Assembly (NCBI GenBank): GCA_039024895.1
Contig: JBCCPJ010000018.1
Span: 4,575 to 68,574, forward strand
Reading direction: 5' to 3'
Origin: JAJDOD01 sp039024895
GTDB lineage: Bacteria; Pseudomonadota; Alphaproteobacteria; Rhodobacterales; Rhodobacteraceae
Length of the DNA stretch: 64,000 nt
Shown here: piece by piece, positions 42,732-52,364 of the stretch
Position numbering within the stretch: the first letter of the stretch is position 1
How the letters are laid out: every line of letters begins with the position of its first letter
The notes under the pieces: generated by a model
Database searches by the model: none
What the model saw: only the letters and a program-made list of their open reading frames with translations
What the model was told of the DNA's origin: nothing
Translations under genes and position numbers: made by a program

Positions 42732-43796
42732 ATGCACACATGGAAGATAAAGCGGGAGTTCCAAAGGGTCGGGCAGCAAATGCGTCGGCTGCCTGAGCTC
42801 GTGACCGACGCGCGCGCCCAACGCGCTCACAATGCCGCCTTGGATAAGGGCTTTCCTCTGCATATAGGCGATGTCGCTTATTCAGACCGCGTCGCAATTT
42901 ACCTGATCTACCAAAAGGGCGATCTACCGGAAAGTATCATTGAAACCTGCTCGCATTTCCGGTCGAAAGGGTATGCGCCTTTCGTGATTTCGAATGCGCC
43001 TCTTGCACCGCACGATATCGAACGTCTCAAACCGGTGACATGGCGCACAATGGAGCGGCCAAACTTCGGTTATGACTTCGGCGGGTACCGGGACGGCGTG
43101 CTTTGCTTACGCACGTGGAACATTGACCCGGAGTATCTTTGTATTTTGAACGACAGCGTTTGGTTCCCGATTTATGACACAGAAACGCTTATTGAGACCT
43201 GCGAAACACGCACCGATGGTGTTTCCGGCCCAATTCTGACTGACCGGGGAGAGGTCCGCTTCCTTGAAAGCTACTTCTATATGATACCTCGAGATGTATG
43301 GCACCATCGGGCGTTTACTGATTTTTGGGCAAACCTTCGGCTGACATCAAACAAGTATGTTGTCATTCGTCGCGGGGAGCGTCGCTTTTCGGAGGTTATG
43401 GAACGTGAAGGCATACCACTTTATCCGGCCTACCACTTTTCCGATTTCCTCAGCGCAATCGAAGATCAAGACGACTTTTTCTTACGGGAGATGCTGCGTC
43501 TTGGACGGCTGACGAACGGCAGCCTTGATAAACGAAGGATCGCGCTTGCCGAAGCCGAAGGCGCTTCGTGGCGCACCGATGCGATGCAGCTTGTTCATGA
43601 AACAGTGCCTGCGACCCACCCTTACGTGTCTTATCCCTATGCCATGTCAAAGCTGATGCAGTACCCGATCTTGAAAAAGTCCGGAGACTGGGGGTCTCGC
43701 CAATGGCGCCGCGCAATGTCTGAGGCTTGGCGCACGGGAAAGCTCGCGCCTCCAAAGGACGTGGTCCTAAGCGAGTTGGATGATTTTCCGGTCTGA
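42732..43796 (+). CDS. RgpF-like rhamnan synthesis / glycan biosynthesis protein
   Basis: 354 residues from the ATG; an in-frame TTG at 42684 would add 16. The core has VAIYLIYQKGDLPESIIETC, RPNFGYDFGGYRDGVL and YLCILNDSVWFPI, matching the rhamnan synthesis protein F family, which transfers or modifies sugars of cell-surface polysaccharides. No membrane helix is evident. It is not flanked by other polysaccharide genes on its strand. Family call good, chemistry uncertain. Confidence 0.87.
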   Translation: MHTWKIKREFQRVGQQMRRLPELVTDARAQRAHNAALDKGFPLHIGDVAYSDRVAIYLIYQKGDLPESIIETCSHFRSKGYAPFVISNAPLAPHDIERLKPVTWRTMERPNFGYDFGGYRDGVLCLRTWNIDPEYLCILNDSVWFPIYDTETLIETCETRTDGVSGPILTDRGEVRFLESYFYMIPRDVWHHRAFTDFWANLRLTSNKYVVIRRGERRFSEVMEREGIPLYPAYHFSDFLSAIEDQDDFFLREMLRLGRLTNGSLDKRRIALAEAEGASWRTDAMQLVHETVPATHPYVSYPYAMSKLMQYPILKKSGDWGSRQWRRAMSEAWRTGKLAPPKDVVLSELDDFPV

Positions 43797-43902
43797 CGAT
43801 GCCCTAGCCTAGGGTCGATACAGCCCTGTGCGAGACACGACAATCGATGGAAAGACAGGTTTAGCGGAGCGGTGCACACCGTTTCGAAACTGCACGTCCA
43901 CA

Positions 43903-44586
43903 TCAAACAAAACGCAGGCGATGCTTTTCCAGGATGTCGATGATGATTTTCTTCGCCGCGCGCCGATGCGCCCGGTGCGTTGCCCGCGCAGTTTTCGCAT
44001 CCCCTTCTGCAATGGCACGATATACGCGCCGATGGTCCTCGTTTGACTGCACTGGAAGCGGGCGTAGCGTCAGCGTTGTCATGCGCGCGCGGCGCACTTG
44101 GTCGCTCATCATATAGACGATCCCCATAACACGGCTATTCCCGCCAAGGCGTACCAGTTCCGAATGAAATCGCTCATCTGCTTCCGCCCAAGCATCAAGG
44201 TCCGACGAGGCTACGGCTGCATCCATATCGTCGATCGCGCGTTCCAGCCCCTGCAAATCGCGGGGGGCATACCCAGCCCGTGCCGCATGGTCAGCTGACA
44301 GGCTCTCAAGCTCGGTCAGGACATCGTAGATCTCTGACATATCATCGGGCGACAGAGGCAAGATACGCACACCCTTGCGCGGACGAAGTTCCAAAAGCCC
44401 TTGGCCCTCAAGGGTCAAAATCGCTTCGCGCACGGGCGTGCGTGACATCTCAAGTCGGGCCGCGAGTTCCGACTCCAGATGATCGGACCCCGCAGGCAGA
44501 TCGCCAGAAAATATGAGTTTACGCAGTTCGGCGAGCGCACGTTGTGAACTTGATAGGGTCTTTTCGACAAGCGGTTCCAAGATCAA
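43903..44586 (-). CDS. GntR-family regulator with FCD ligand domain
   Basis: 227 residues. The winged helix-turn-helix lies near 12-72 (LRKLIFSGDLPAGSDHLESE, EMSRTPVREAILTLEGQGLL), and the all-helical FCD domain follows with metal-ligand-like Asp/His residues (FHSEL, HRRVYRAIAEGDAKTARATH). It is the last gene of a three-gene operon with 4-base overlaps, and probably controls it through the dyad at 46743-46762. Ligands of such proteins are often sugar acids, in keeping with the dehydrogenases encoded upstream. Confidence 0.95.
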   Translation of the reverse strand: MILEPLVEKTLSSSQRALAELRKLIFSGDLPAGSDHLESELAARLEMSRTPVREAILTLEGQGLLELRPRKGVRILPLSPDDMSEIYDVLTELESLSADHAARAGYAPRDLQGLERAIDDMDAAVASSDLDAWAEADERFHSELVRLGGNSRVMGIVYMMSDQVRRARMTTLTLRPLPVQSNEDHRRVYRAIAEGDAKTARATHRAHRRAAKKIIIDILEKHRLRFV

Positions 44587-45614
44587 CGCCCGTTTAGCCC
44601 TTGCTTACAGCCCAGAGCGGCTGACAGATAAATCGCTTCCTCAATCCGGATTACCTCCAAATAGTCGGGCGCTGTATTTTCGAGCACCGTGCCATTCAAA
44701 AGGGCAGAAATCACGTGACTTTGCAAGGCGTGGACGCAATCACCGCCAAAACCTGACCCCTCGTCCGGCGCGAGAATGATCCGTTCTGCCGTGTCACCAA
44801 ACCTGCGTAGGGAAACCGATCCATCGCCGCGAAGCTCAAGAGTACCCTCGCTACCCTCGATTACCGCCGTCCCTATCGTGCGCCGGAGATCATCGGACAC
44901 GTGGTCAAGATGTCGGTTGCCGTCGAATAGACTTCGCACCCCATTTGCGTGATCAAAGAGGATGAAACCCGCGTCTTCACCGGAGATCGCGGGGTTGATC
45001 TGGCGAAGATCAGCGTAAACCGACACGGGCGTTCCGAAGAGATACCGAAACGTATCGACCCAATGTATGGCCGTTTCATGGACTAGAAACCGCGGCATCT
45101 GCCTAAAGTAAGGCTGGCGGTCCAAATAAGCCGCTTCGCCCTGCCCGTCTCCCGGGCGCAAGTGAAAGCGGGCTTGGTGGATCTCACCGCAGTCCCCACT
45201 ATCGAGGACACGCTTGATGGCCCGGTACCAAGGTTGAAAGCGAAAGTTCTCATGGATGACAATTGTGGCGCCCTTGGCATCCGCTTCCGCGCTCAGGGCT
45301 TCGGCTTCCGCTAACGATCGGCAAAATGGCTTCTGGCAAATGATCCACTTTACTCCGGCCTCCAACGCAATCCGGATCGCATCTGCCTGCGACGCCGGTG
45401 GCAAAATCACGTCCAACAGGTCGGGTTTCTGTCTTGCCAGCATTTGCGACAAGTCGGCGAAGGCCGGAAGACCGGTTGCCTTCGCGCGGTCCACTTCACT
45501 ATCGCAAGCGGCAATCAGCCAGACGTCATCGATACGCGCCCAGCTTTGGTAGTGATACTGGCTGAAATAACCCACACCCACGCAGGCCACTTGCACCGGT
45601 GCGCGCAGTTTCAT
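44583..45614 (-). CDS. Gfo/Idh/MocA-family dehydrogenase
   Basis: 343 residues. Rossmann segment VACVGVGYFSQYHYQSW, a variant catalytic motif ICQKPFCRS (Q where most have E before KP), and HENFRFQPWYRAIKRVL plus HETAIHWVDTFRYLFG. It should oxidise a sugar or sugar acid with NAD(P). It overlaps both neighbours by 4 bases, so it is co-translated with the isopropylmalate-dehydrogenase-like gene. Substrate unknown. Confidence 0.92.
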   Translation of the reverse strand: MKLRAPVQVACVGVGYFSQYHYQSWARIDDVWLIAACDSEVDRAKATGLPAFADLSQMLARQKPDLLDVILPPASQADAIRIALEAGVKWIICQKPFCRSLAEAEALSAEADAKGATIVIHENFRFQPWYRAIKRVLDSGDCGEIHQARFHLRPGDGQGEAAYLDRQPYFRQMPRFLVHETAIHWVDTFRYLFGTPVSVYADLRQINPAISGEDAGFILFDHANGVRSLFDGNRHLDHVSDDLRRTIGTAVIEGSEGTLELRGDGSVSLRRFGDTAERIILAPDEGSGFGGDCVHALQSHVISALLNGTVLENTAPDYLEVIRIEEAIYLSAALGCKQGLNGR

Positions 45615-46702
45615 GCGACGAAGAGTGTCGCCTGCACAGCGTCTGCGGCCGCGTTCGTCCCGGCCGTTCCCCCTAAATCACGGGTCAGGACCTCCCCTGC
45701 CGCCACCACATTTTCAACGGCTTCACGAAGGCGCTGGCCATCTTTCAACATCGGCGGAATATCGTGGCGAAGGCCCAACCATTCCAGCATCATCGCCGCA
45801 GACAGGATCATTGCAAACGGATTGGCAAGCCCTTGACCGGCAATGTCCGGGGCGGAGCCGTGACAGGGTTGGAAAACCGCGTGATTGAGGCCGATATCCG
45901 CAGAGGGCGCCAACCCGAGCCCTCCCATAAGGCCTGCTCCTAGGTCGGACAGGATATCGCCGAACATATTTTCTGTTACAAGCACATCGAATTCCCAGGG
46001 CTTTTGGACCATCCAAAGCGCTGTTGCATCTACATAGGCATGGTCGGCGATTAACTCAGGATGCCGCGCCGCCTCCGCATCGAAGAGTTCACGAAAAAAC
46101 GCAAACGCGCGAAAAACGTTCGCCTTGTCGACACAGGTGACACGACCCGGCCCTCTGCCAGCCCTCTTACGGGTATGGGCCAGCTCAAAGGTGAAGCGAA
46201 ACAGTGCTTCTGACACTTTGCGTGTTATGAGCAGCGTTTCGCGTGCCTCATCTGCGCTGACGTCGCCCTGCCCCTGGCTATGAAACAGGCCTTCGGTGCT
46301 TTCGCGGATAAGGACAAAATCAATCTCGCGACCGGCTGGCATTGAAAGCGGCGTCGCCTGTCCTTTGCGAACCGTGACCGGGCGAACGCCAGCAAAAAGA
46401 CCCAAAGCCTTACGCAAATCGATTTGAGGCGAGATTTCCGTGCCGTCGCAATAGCGGACATCGGGTAAGCCCATTGCCGACAAAAGAATAGCGTTTGCGC
46501 CGCGCGCGGTATCCATTGACGCCACCGGCAGCGCCTCACCGGTTTTCGCATAATGGGCAGCACCGGCGGGCGCATCGGTGAACCGGAGATCATACGTAGA
46601 GGACGCCTTTGCCATTTGCTTTAGAAGCACAAGCGTTGGCCGCATGATCTCCGGGCCGATGCCATCCCCATGGAAAACGGCTATTTCAAAGGATTTTTTC
46701 AC
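45611..46702 (-). CDS. Isocitrate/isopropylmalate dehydrogenase-family enzyme, catabolic paralogue
   Basis: 363 residues. The N-terminus FHGDGIGPEIMRPTL and C-terminal HGSAPDIAGQGLANPFAMIL are the family hallmarks; DATALWMVQKPWEFDVLVTENMFGDILSDL contains the metal Asp residues. The substrate loop reads RESTEGLFHS, differing from LeuB (REL), isocitrate dehydrogenase (RENSE) and tartrate dehydrogenase (RENTEG), so it likely acts on another 2-hydroxy acid by NAD-linked oxidative decarboxylation. First gene of the operon with Gfo/Idh and GntR genes. Confidence 0.9.
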   Translation of the reverse strand: MKKSFEIAVFHGDGIGPEIMRPTLVLLKQMAKASSTYDLRFTDAPAGAAHYAKTGEALPVASMDTARGANAILLSAMGLPDVRYCDGTEISPQIDLRKALGLFAGVRPVTVRKGQATPLSMPAGREIDFVLIRESTEGLFHSQGQGDVSADEARETLLITRKVSEALFRFTFELAHTRKRAGRGPGRVTCVDKANVFRAFAFFRELFDAEAARHPELIADHAYVDATALWMVQKPWEFDVLVTENMFGDILSDLGAGLMGGLGLAPSADIGLNHAVFQPCHGSAPDIAGQGLANPFAMILSAAMMLEWLGLRHDIPPMLKDGQRLREAVENVVAAGEVLTRDLGGTAGTNAAADAVQATLFVA

Positions 46703-46742
46703 CTTGCTCTTACTCGCTCATCCCTGATAACGCATTCTATAA

Positions 46743-46762
46743 TGTATGCATTAATGGATGCA
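46743..46762. promoter_or_regulatory. Dyad operator upstream of the GntR-controlled operon
   Basis: TGTATGCA-TTAA-TGGATGCA is a 20-base element centred on TTAA with six of eight arm positions symmetric, 40 bases before the first ATG of the operon. It also contains AATGTATGCATT. Size, symmetry and position fit a GntR/FCD regulator operator. Confidence 0.6.
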
Positions 46763-46804
46763 ACAAAAATTCTGTCGAAAGCCGCCACGCGTAGCCGCGC
46801 AAAA

Positions 46805-48373
46805 CTAGGGGCAGGATCGGACGTAGTAAGTGAAGGTAATCGGGTTCGGCCGCTCGGGCGCTTGTATTGATAAAGCCGGATCGTAGGAGATCGGCGTCTC
46901 CACCTTGGCGTAGCACCTGTGGAACTCTGGTTGTTGACCAAGTTCAATGCCGGATAGGAACCATGCATCCGCAATATCAACACCAATCGCTGGGCCTATA
47001 ATGAGCCGGTCCGGTGCGCGCACCAGCACATACAAACCGTCCCCTTTGGAGTGGCCGGGAAAGCGCTGGCGTTCTGTCAGGATTGGCACATCCTCTCGCG
47101 TCGCGATCACCGGATCGTTGAGACCCAGCATATCGATAAAGCGATGGGTCGGGTGTCCGTAATAGGCCGTTGACCCTGCGGTATTGAGTGCAATGGTGAT
47201 ATCTTCCGGCCATTCGCTGGCTATATGGCGCCCGACAATTTCACCCACAAACGCCGTGTCATCCTGAAGCATAGGTGGCTGGACAACTTCCAAAGCGACC
47301 GTGGCCATAAAGACGACGCCCATGAGCACAGATGCTGTGTTGCGCGCGAATGTAAGAACCGAAGCCAAGAGCAATATCACCGCTGGTGCCATCAAAGGGA
47401 CAAGCATTCGGGCGGCAGGCATGTGATCGCCACCCGCCCATGTCAGGTACCCGAGCGGCAGCGCCAAGGCGGGCAAAATGAGCCGGGTGGCGTCTGTGGT
47501 TTTGCGCAAGACCAGGACGGCTAAGATAATCACGACCGCAAGTCCCAAAACAGGCGTTTCCAGAAAACCTCGCGAAATATACGCCCAACCATAGTTGATC
47601 TTTTGGGCGAGAGGCAGCTCGGTTTTCACGTAGAAGGTCAAAGGAAAAGCCGCGCCGTAGAGGTTAAGACGCACGCCCATATGAAGGAAGGCAACAGCAG
47701 CGGGGATGCCAACAACGCATGCGGCGGCGAGACAGCGCGGTAAAATGGGTCGCGCTCCTGTTAAGAGCATTCCAATGCCTACCCCGGCGATGAATACGGA
47801 AGCGTCGAGGCGCGTCAGAACCGCAAGCGAAAAGGCAACCGCCGAAATCGCCAGAGAACCGAAACGCGGGCGTCGCAGATCGTGTAAAAGAGCGGCGAGC
47901 CCCGCCATCAGAAAGAAAGCCACAACAACCGCCTCAAGACCGCCGACTACCCACATTGCAATAGGCGGCGTTGCGGCCAAAGTGAGCACCGTCAAACCAC
48001 GCAATGCCCATTGCCTGTGCTCCGGAAGGACAGCGCGCGCCGCTGCGGCGGTCGCAACCACCAAACCAAAAGCCGCGCAGATGTTTACAAAATGCGCGGC
48101 CAAGACAGGGTCCAACCCAAATCGCACAATCGTGCCGATTACGACGACGTGAAGCGCGCTGGTATACCCTTCTGCCCATTCGCCCGGGTTCCACTGAAGC
48201 ATACCGGTTTCAGCCAGGTTCCGAGCGTACCGCAGCGAAATAAAGGTATCGTCCGAGATGAACGCTTGATGCTTCCACGCCAGAATCAAGATGATCAGCC
48301 ATCCTAAGAACACCGCGATACGATCTGCGGTCATGACGGGTCGGATTCGCGGCTCGGCAAAGGCATGCGACAT
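46805..48373 (-). CDS. Polytopic membrane protein, GT39-like glycosyltransferase candidate
   Basis: 522 residues from the ATG preceded by GAGAGG. After a first helix (IAVFLGWLIILILAW), the first periplasmic loop carries ISDDTFISLRYARNLAETG with the adjacent acidic pair DD and the aromatic-rich WNPGEWAEGYTSALHV typical of GT-C glycosyltransferases. About nine more helices follow and then a C-terminal periplasmic region of about 120 residues. It probably transfers a sugar from a polyprenyl carrier. Its neighbours do not indicate the acceptor. Confidence 0.8.
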   Translation of the reverse strand: MSHAFAEPRIRPVMTADRIAVFLGWLIILILAWKHQAFISDDTFISLRYARNLAETGMLQWNPGEWAEGYTSALHVVVIGTIVRFGLDPVLAAHFVNICAAFGLVVATAAAARAVLPEHRQWALRGLTVLTLAATPPIAMWVVGGLEAVVVAFFLMAGLAALLHDLRRPRFGSLAISAVAFSLAVLTRLDASVFIAGVGIGMLLTGARPILPRCLAAACVVGIPAAVAFLHMGVRLNLYGAAFPLTFYVKTELPLAQKINYGWAYISRGFLETPVLGLAVVIILAVLVLRKTTDATRLILPALALPLGYLTWAGGDHMPAARMLVPLMAPAVILLLASVLTFARNTASVLMGVVFMATVALEVVQPPMLQDDTAFVGEIVGRHIASEWPEDITIALNTAGSTAYYGHPTHRFIDMLGLNDPVIATREDVPILTERQRFPGHSKGDGLYVLVRAPDRLIIGPAIGVDIADAWFLSGIELGQQPEFHRCYAKVETPISYDPALSIQAPERPNPITFTYYVRSCP

Positions 48374-48690
48374 CCATGTCCTCTCGCGCGAAAATCCGCA
48401 ATAATGATCGACCGAAATTGTCCAGCTTATCCGCTGGTGAGCGGGGCAACACGAAAACGAGTGTCGATGGCACTCTCCCAATCAAGCCCACTTCGCAGCT
48501 TTGAGTCGTCAAGGCGGTGCATAGAGACAGCACGGATTATGCCGATTACCCGAATTGAGAATACGGAAGTTCAGCATTTCAATTTAGTCGAAAGCCGATA
48601 CATCTCAGTGGCAGGTAACAGCGCTGCGCAAACAAAAGACGTATACTCGAAGAAAAAGCGCGGGCCGTTTTCGCGGCATTGAGGACACGG
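48374..48690. other. Intergenic region between divergent genes
   Basis: 317 bases between the GT39-like gene (minus) and the luciferase-type oxidoreductase (plus). No recognisable gene, hairpin or repeat was seen; it should contain both promoters. Confidence 0.5.
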
Positions 48691-49656
48691 ATGTTGGATA
48701 TCAGCACACAACATTTTCCAACCTTGAACCAGGCATATGGCAATGCGTTCCGCCCGGGAAAGCTCACCTTGGGTTTGGTCATACCGATTGAAGCGCATCA
48801 CAACAGCCCGACACCCACCTTGGATCGCCATTTGGAACGCGCTCAACTGGCAGACACTTTGGGCTTTAGCGCGCTCTGGCTGAGAGATGTGCCGTTCAAC
48901 GTGCCGAGTTTTGGCGACGCGGGTCAAACGTTCGATCCGTTCGTTTACCTTGGTATGCTCGCTCCAATGACTTCCAATATTGGCCTTGGCGTCGCTTCGG
49001 TCATTCTGCCGTTGCGCCATCCCGCACACGTGGCGAAAGCCGCAGCGACCGCAGATGTCCTTTCAGAGGGACGTCTCTTGCTTGGCGTGGCATCCGGTGA
49101 TCGCCCGGAAGAGTACCCTGCAATGGACGCTGACTTTGCCAGCCGCGGCGACCGCTTTAGAGACAGCATGTCTTACATCCGTGCCATGGCTGAAAGCTAT
49201 CCTACCGTGAGCACAGGCCAGGGCACGCTCACTGGCAGGGCTGATATGTTGCCAAAACCGGTCGGAGGAAGTCTGCCGTTATTAATCACCGGGGGCTCAC
49301 AGCAAGCACCAGACTGGGTCGCGCAAAACGGAGATGGCTGGATCACCTATCCAAGAGACGCCGGATCGCAACGGCGCGTTGTCGCCGAGTACCGCAACCG
49401 CATTGCCGAAACGGGCGGACTAAACAAACCAGTGACACAGTCGCTCTATGTTGACCTCCAGAATGAACCCGACGCAGAGCCGCGTCCTATCCATCTCGGC
49501 TTCTCATCGGGTACGACCTTCCTCCGCCAATATCTTCGCGAGATCCGAGACCTTGGCATAAACCATGTAGCGTTGAACTTGCGGTTTAACCAATCCGATG
49601 TTGAGGACACGATGAAGCTTATCGCCGACGAGTTACTGCCCGAGTTCAGCCTATGA
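48691..49656 (+). CDS. Luciferase-like (LLM class) flavin-dependent oxidoreductase
   Basis: 321 residues from the ATG preceded by GAGGAC. The TIM-barrel segments FSALWLRDVPFNVPSFGDAGQ, PLRHPAHVAKAAATADVLS and RLLLGVASGDRPEEYPA match the luciferase-type oxidoreductase subgroup often annotated as BA3436 family. It would use reduced FMN or F420 for an unknown oxidation. The SDR gene follows after 10 bases, so the two are probably one operon. Confidence 0.92.
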   Translation: MLDISTQHFPTLNQAYGNAFRPGKLTLGLVIPIEAHHNSPTPTLDRHLERAQLADTLGFSALWLRDVPFNVPSFGDAGQTFDPFVYLGMLAPMTSNIGLGVASVILPLRHPAHVAKAAATADVLSEGRLLLGVASGDRPEEYPAMDADFASRGDRFRDSMSYIRAMAESYPTVSTGQGTLTGRADMLPKPVGGSLPLLITGGSQQAPDWVAQNGDGWITYPRDAGSQRRVVAEYRNRIAETGGLNKPVTQSLYVDLQNEPDAEPRPIHLGFSSGTTFLRQYLREIRDLGINHVALNLRFNQSDVEDTMKLIADELLPEFSL

Positions 49657-49666
49657 AGGAACCCCG

Positions 49667-50452
49667 ATGACAAAGACAATCCTGATTACAGGTGCAACCG
49701 ACGGCATAGGTCTTTTGACCGCAGAAAAAATGGCGGCAGACGGGCACCGTATTCTGCTTCACGGCAGGAACAACGCAAAACTTGCCAAAGCTGCAGACAG
49801 TGTTGGCGGCATGTCAGAGACCTACCAAGCCGATCTGAGTTTGATGGACGACGTCGAGACGATGGCCGAAGCTATATTGGCTAAACATGATCACTTGGAT
49901 GTGCTGATCAACAACGCCGGGATACTGAAGACGCCAAATCCAAAGACGGAAGCGGGGCGCGATATCCGCTTCGACGTCAATACGATCGCACCGTATATCC
50001 TAACGCAGCGCCTTTTGCCGATCCTGCCCAAGGACGGGCGCGTGATTAATCTCTCCTCTGCCGCGCAAGCGCCTGTCGACGTTGGAGCTATGAAAAGCTA
50101 CCGCCCCATGGGGGATATGGACGCCTATGCTCAAAGCAAACTGGCAATCACTATCTGGTCTAGCGAAATGGCCATAGCGCATCCCGACGGCCCAGTCTTT
50201 GTTGCGGTGAACCCGGGATCGTTACTGGCGTCCAAAATGGTGAAGGAAGGTTTCGGCGTCTCGGGCAACGATCTGAACATCGGGGCCGACATACTTGTCC
50301 GCGCGGCTTTCAGTTCGGAATTCGCAACGGCTTCCGGCAAGTACTTCGACAACGACAGCGGCCGTTTTGCACCGCCCCAAGCGGCGGCGGCCAATAGCGC
50401 GCACGTGTCGGAGATCATGGCGGCTTTGGTTGAATTGACGGGGATTGTCTGA
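49667..50452 (+). CDS. Short-chain dehydrogenase/reductase
   Basis: 261 residues. The cofactor motif ILITGATDGIGLLTAEK, NNAG (LINNAGILKT), the catalytic Ser in INLSSAAQ and YAQSK are all present. Residues 140-150 contain an insertion (VDVGAMKSYRPMGDM). AAGGAACC precedes the ATG. Probably acts with the flavin oxidoreductase encoded just upstream; substrate unknown. Confidence 0.93.
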   Translation: MTKTILITGATDGIGLLTAEKMAADGHRILLHGRNNAKLAKAADSVGGMSETYQADLSLMDDVETMAEAILAKHDHLDVLINNAGILKTPNPKTEAGRDIRFDVNTIAPYILTQRLLPILPKDGRVINLSSAAQAPVDVGAMKSYRPMGDMDAYAQSKLAITIWSSEMAIAHPDGPVFVAVNPGSLLASKMVKEGFGVSGNDLNIGADILVRAAFSSEFATASGKYFDNDSGRFAPPQAAAANSAHVSEIMAALVELTGIV

Positions 50453-50500
50453 GCGCGCCGTAAAAATACCTTCCATCTGCATCCGAGAGTTCGAACAATG

Positions 50501-51040
50501 TTACTGGGCCGGCCGCGTAATGCACTCCGCGTCAGCCTCATCGATCACAGCGACTTGCACCTCGCGGTTTGCGCACTGCGCACCTTGGTTGAAAAGCGGA
50601 AGCGACACCCGGCGACCAAAGCTCCAACTGTCATTTTTGACACCGCTTATCTCGCCGAATAGCGTGACAGAAGGTAGAAAGCTCGCTTCACGCACACCGA
50701 GTTCAGCAACCGCAGCGGCATACGTCCTTTCGGCGGCGGGTATACTTGGAAGGTTACGCAATAAATCGCTTCCGCTCGCGCTACACGCGCCATGCTTGTC
50801 TTGATGTCAAGATTGCGAGTGAGGCCCTGCCCAACGAGGTCGCTCAAAATTGGATCGTTAAACTCTCGCCACCAAAGCTGGGTTTCGGGAGAGACAATTT
50901 GCGAACCGTTTCCCAAAGTAAACACTTCCGGCATTCCCATGCGGGACGACACGAAGCGGGATCAACCGCGCAACCAGCAAGGGCAAACGCCGCGAGTTTT
51001 ATGCAGAAGCGCGTAAGTAGCGTCTTGGCGCAGATTTTGC
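50501..51040 (-). pseudogene. Decayed outer-membrane efflux lipoprotein (NodT/OMF family)
   Basis: Pieces in all three minus frames make up a broken efflux outer-membrane factor. Near 50990-51030 a lipobox signal FCIKLAAFALAGCAVDP is visible without a start codon. In the next frame (about 50750-50950) comes QLWWREFNDPILSDLVGQGL. After a further shift (50501-50755) come IPAAERTYAAAVAELGVREA and SWSFGRRVSLPLFNQGAQ, ending at a stop. The central part of about 200 residues is missing. No efflux pump genes flank it, so it is a remnant of a lost system. Confidence 0.85.
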
Positions 51041-51390
51041 AGTCAACAGGTCAGTGGCCAACGCATGGTTGCCGATCAACAGCGCGTTATTCGTGATAAG
51101 TTACTTTCGCAACATAGGATTTTTGGGAATGATCGGTCGTCGCACCAGAGCCACTTCACTTTAAACATGTGGTCTTGGCGGCCTGCTTGTGTCAGATCAC
51201 CAGCTAAACTGACAGTCTGACGCAAGCAATTACAGAATGCGACCGAGTGAAAAGCCTCAGTCACTTCAGGCCCCACTCTGACCCGCGCATAGTGAAAATC
51301 TCGGGTCCGTCCCTGCGCGGCGCGCCGCTGCTACACGGGTGCTATAGTGTCTTCCCCTATCACCGGAGCGCCGGTGCGGGCGGCAGTTTC
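51041..51390. other. Intergenic region without a supported gene
   Basis: 350 bases following the efflux pseudogene. A 66-residue open frame on the minus strand (51076-51276) has no recognisable homology. It may be further decayed sequence; no repeats or hairpins stand out. Confidence 0.45.
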
Positions 51391-52134
51391 TTAGCAGGTG
51401 TAGTTCAGACCGAGGCGTCCGCCATCCACGTAAATCGTCTCGCCGGTGACATAGCTCGCCTTAGGTGAGCACAGGAAGGCAACCACATCGCCGATCTCCT
51501 TCGCCCCGCCCGGACGGCCAAGCGGCGTACGCGACATCGCAACTTTAAATGCCTCCGGATTTGCGTTCACTCCGGCCATCATCTCTGTATCGATGGAACC
51601 GGGGCCCACCGCGTTGACCCGTATGTTGTTCTTCGCAAGGGCAAGGGCGGCGACTTTGGTCAACTGCATCACCCCACCCTTCGAAGCGCAATAGGCTGGG
51701 ATCGCCGGGATGGCGACCTGTGCGTTGATCGACGACATGTTCACAATCGCGCCCTCTATGCCTTGAGCAACCATCGTCTGTGCCGCACGTTGTGTTGCCA
51801 CAAACACACCACGCAGATTGACGCCAAGCACGGTGTCAAAGGCCGCCAGATCATAGGTCAGAAAGTCGCCTGGCATGGCAATACCGGCATTGTTCACCAG
51901 CGCGCTTACCGGGCCTTGTTCCGCCTCGATCCGGTCGAACAGACCCAAAATGGCAGCCGGATCGCTAAAGTCACAAATGTACCCTTCGCCGCCAAGTCGC
52001 TCGGCCTCTCCGGTCACAGTTTCTCTAAGGTCGGCAAGAAGAACCTTGTAGCCATCAGCCGCCAACGCCTCCGCACAGGCCAACCCGATCCCTTGAGCCG
52101 CGCCAGAGATCAAAGCAAGGGGTTTGTCTGCCAT
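51391..52134 (-). CDS. Short-chain dehydrogenase/reductase
   Basis: 247 residues. It has ALISGAAQGIGLACAEAL (cofactor), VNNAG, the catalytic Ser in VNMSSINAQ, Tyr-Lys in YCASKGG, and the usual end VTGETIYVDGGRLGL. It is a classical SDR of the 3-oxoacyl/sugar-dehydrogenase kind. Divergent to the fused E1 gene; the 12-base palindrome between them could coordinate both. Substrate unknown. Confidence 0.94.
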   Translation of the reverse strand: MADKPLALISGAAQGIGLACAEALAADGYKVLLADLRETVTGEAERLGGEGYICDFSDPAAILGLFDRIEAEQGPVSALVNNAGIAMPGDFLTYDLAAFDTVLGVNLRGVFVATQRAAQTMVAQGIEGAIVNMSSINAQVAIPAIPAYCASKGGVMQLTKVAALALAKNNIRVNAVGPGSIDTEMMAGVNANPEAFKVAMSRTPLGRPGGAKEIGDVVAFLCSPKASYVTGETIYVDGGRLGLNYTC

Positions 52135-52204
52135 GGGTCTTTTCCTGTTGTTGTCTTGAATGGTCTGTAATCTCGTCGTCGCGCTTAGCTAGACCGTTCG
52201 CAAT

Positions 52205-52216
52205 GTTGCATGCAAC
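52205..52216. promoter_or_regulatory. Perfect palindrome GTTGCATGCAAC between divergent SDR and E1 genes
   Basis: A 12-base perfect palindrome, 71 bases before the SDR start and 149 bases before the E1 start. It resembles LacI- or GntR-type operators in size and symmetry. No matching regulator gene is adjacent. Confidence 0.5.
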
Positions 52217-52364
52217 CTGCATCCGCCCGGCGCATTCGACACGTGAAGCAGCGGCCGACGCATGCAAGAAGGATGGGTGATAACGACTTTCCTCAGTTCT
52301 AGCGCTTCGCCCGGCGCGAAAGCGGTGGCAATCCACTGCGTCACGCGCGATATGGGTTTCCAAA

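Noticed and set aside
51076..51276. Possible transposase remnant after the efflux pseudogene
   Set aside because: No terminal repeats or transposase motifs could be seen.
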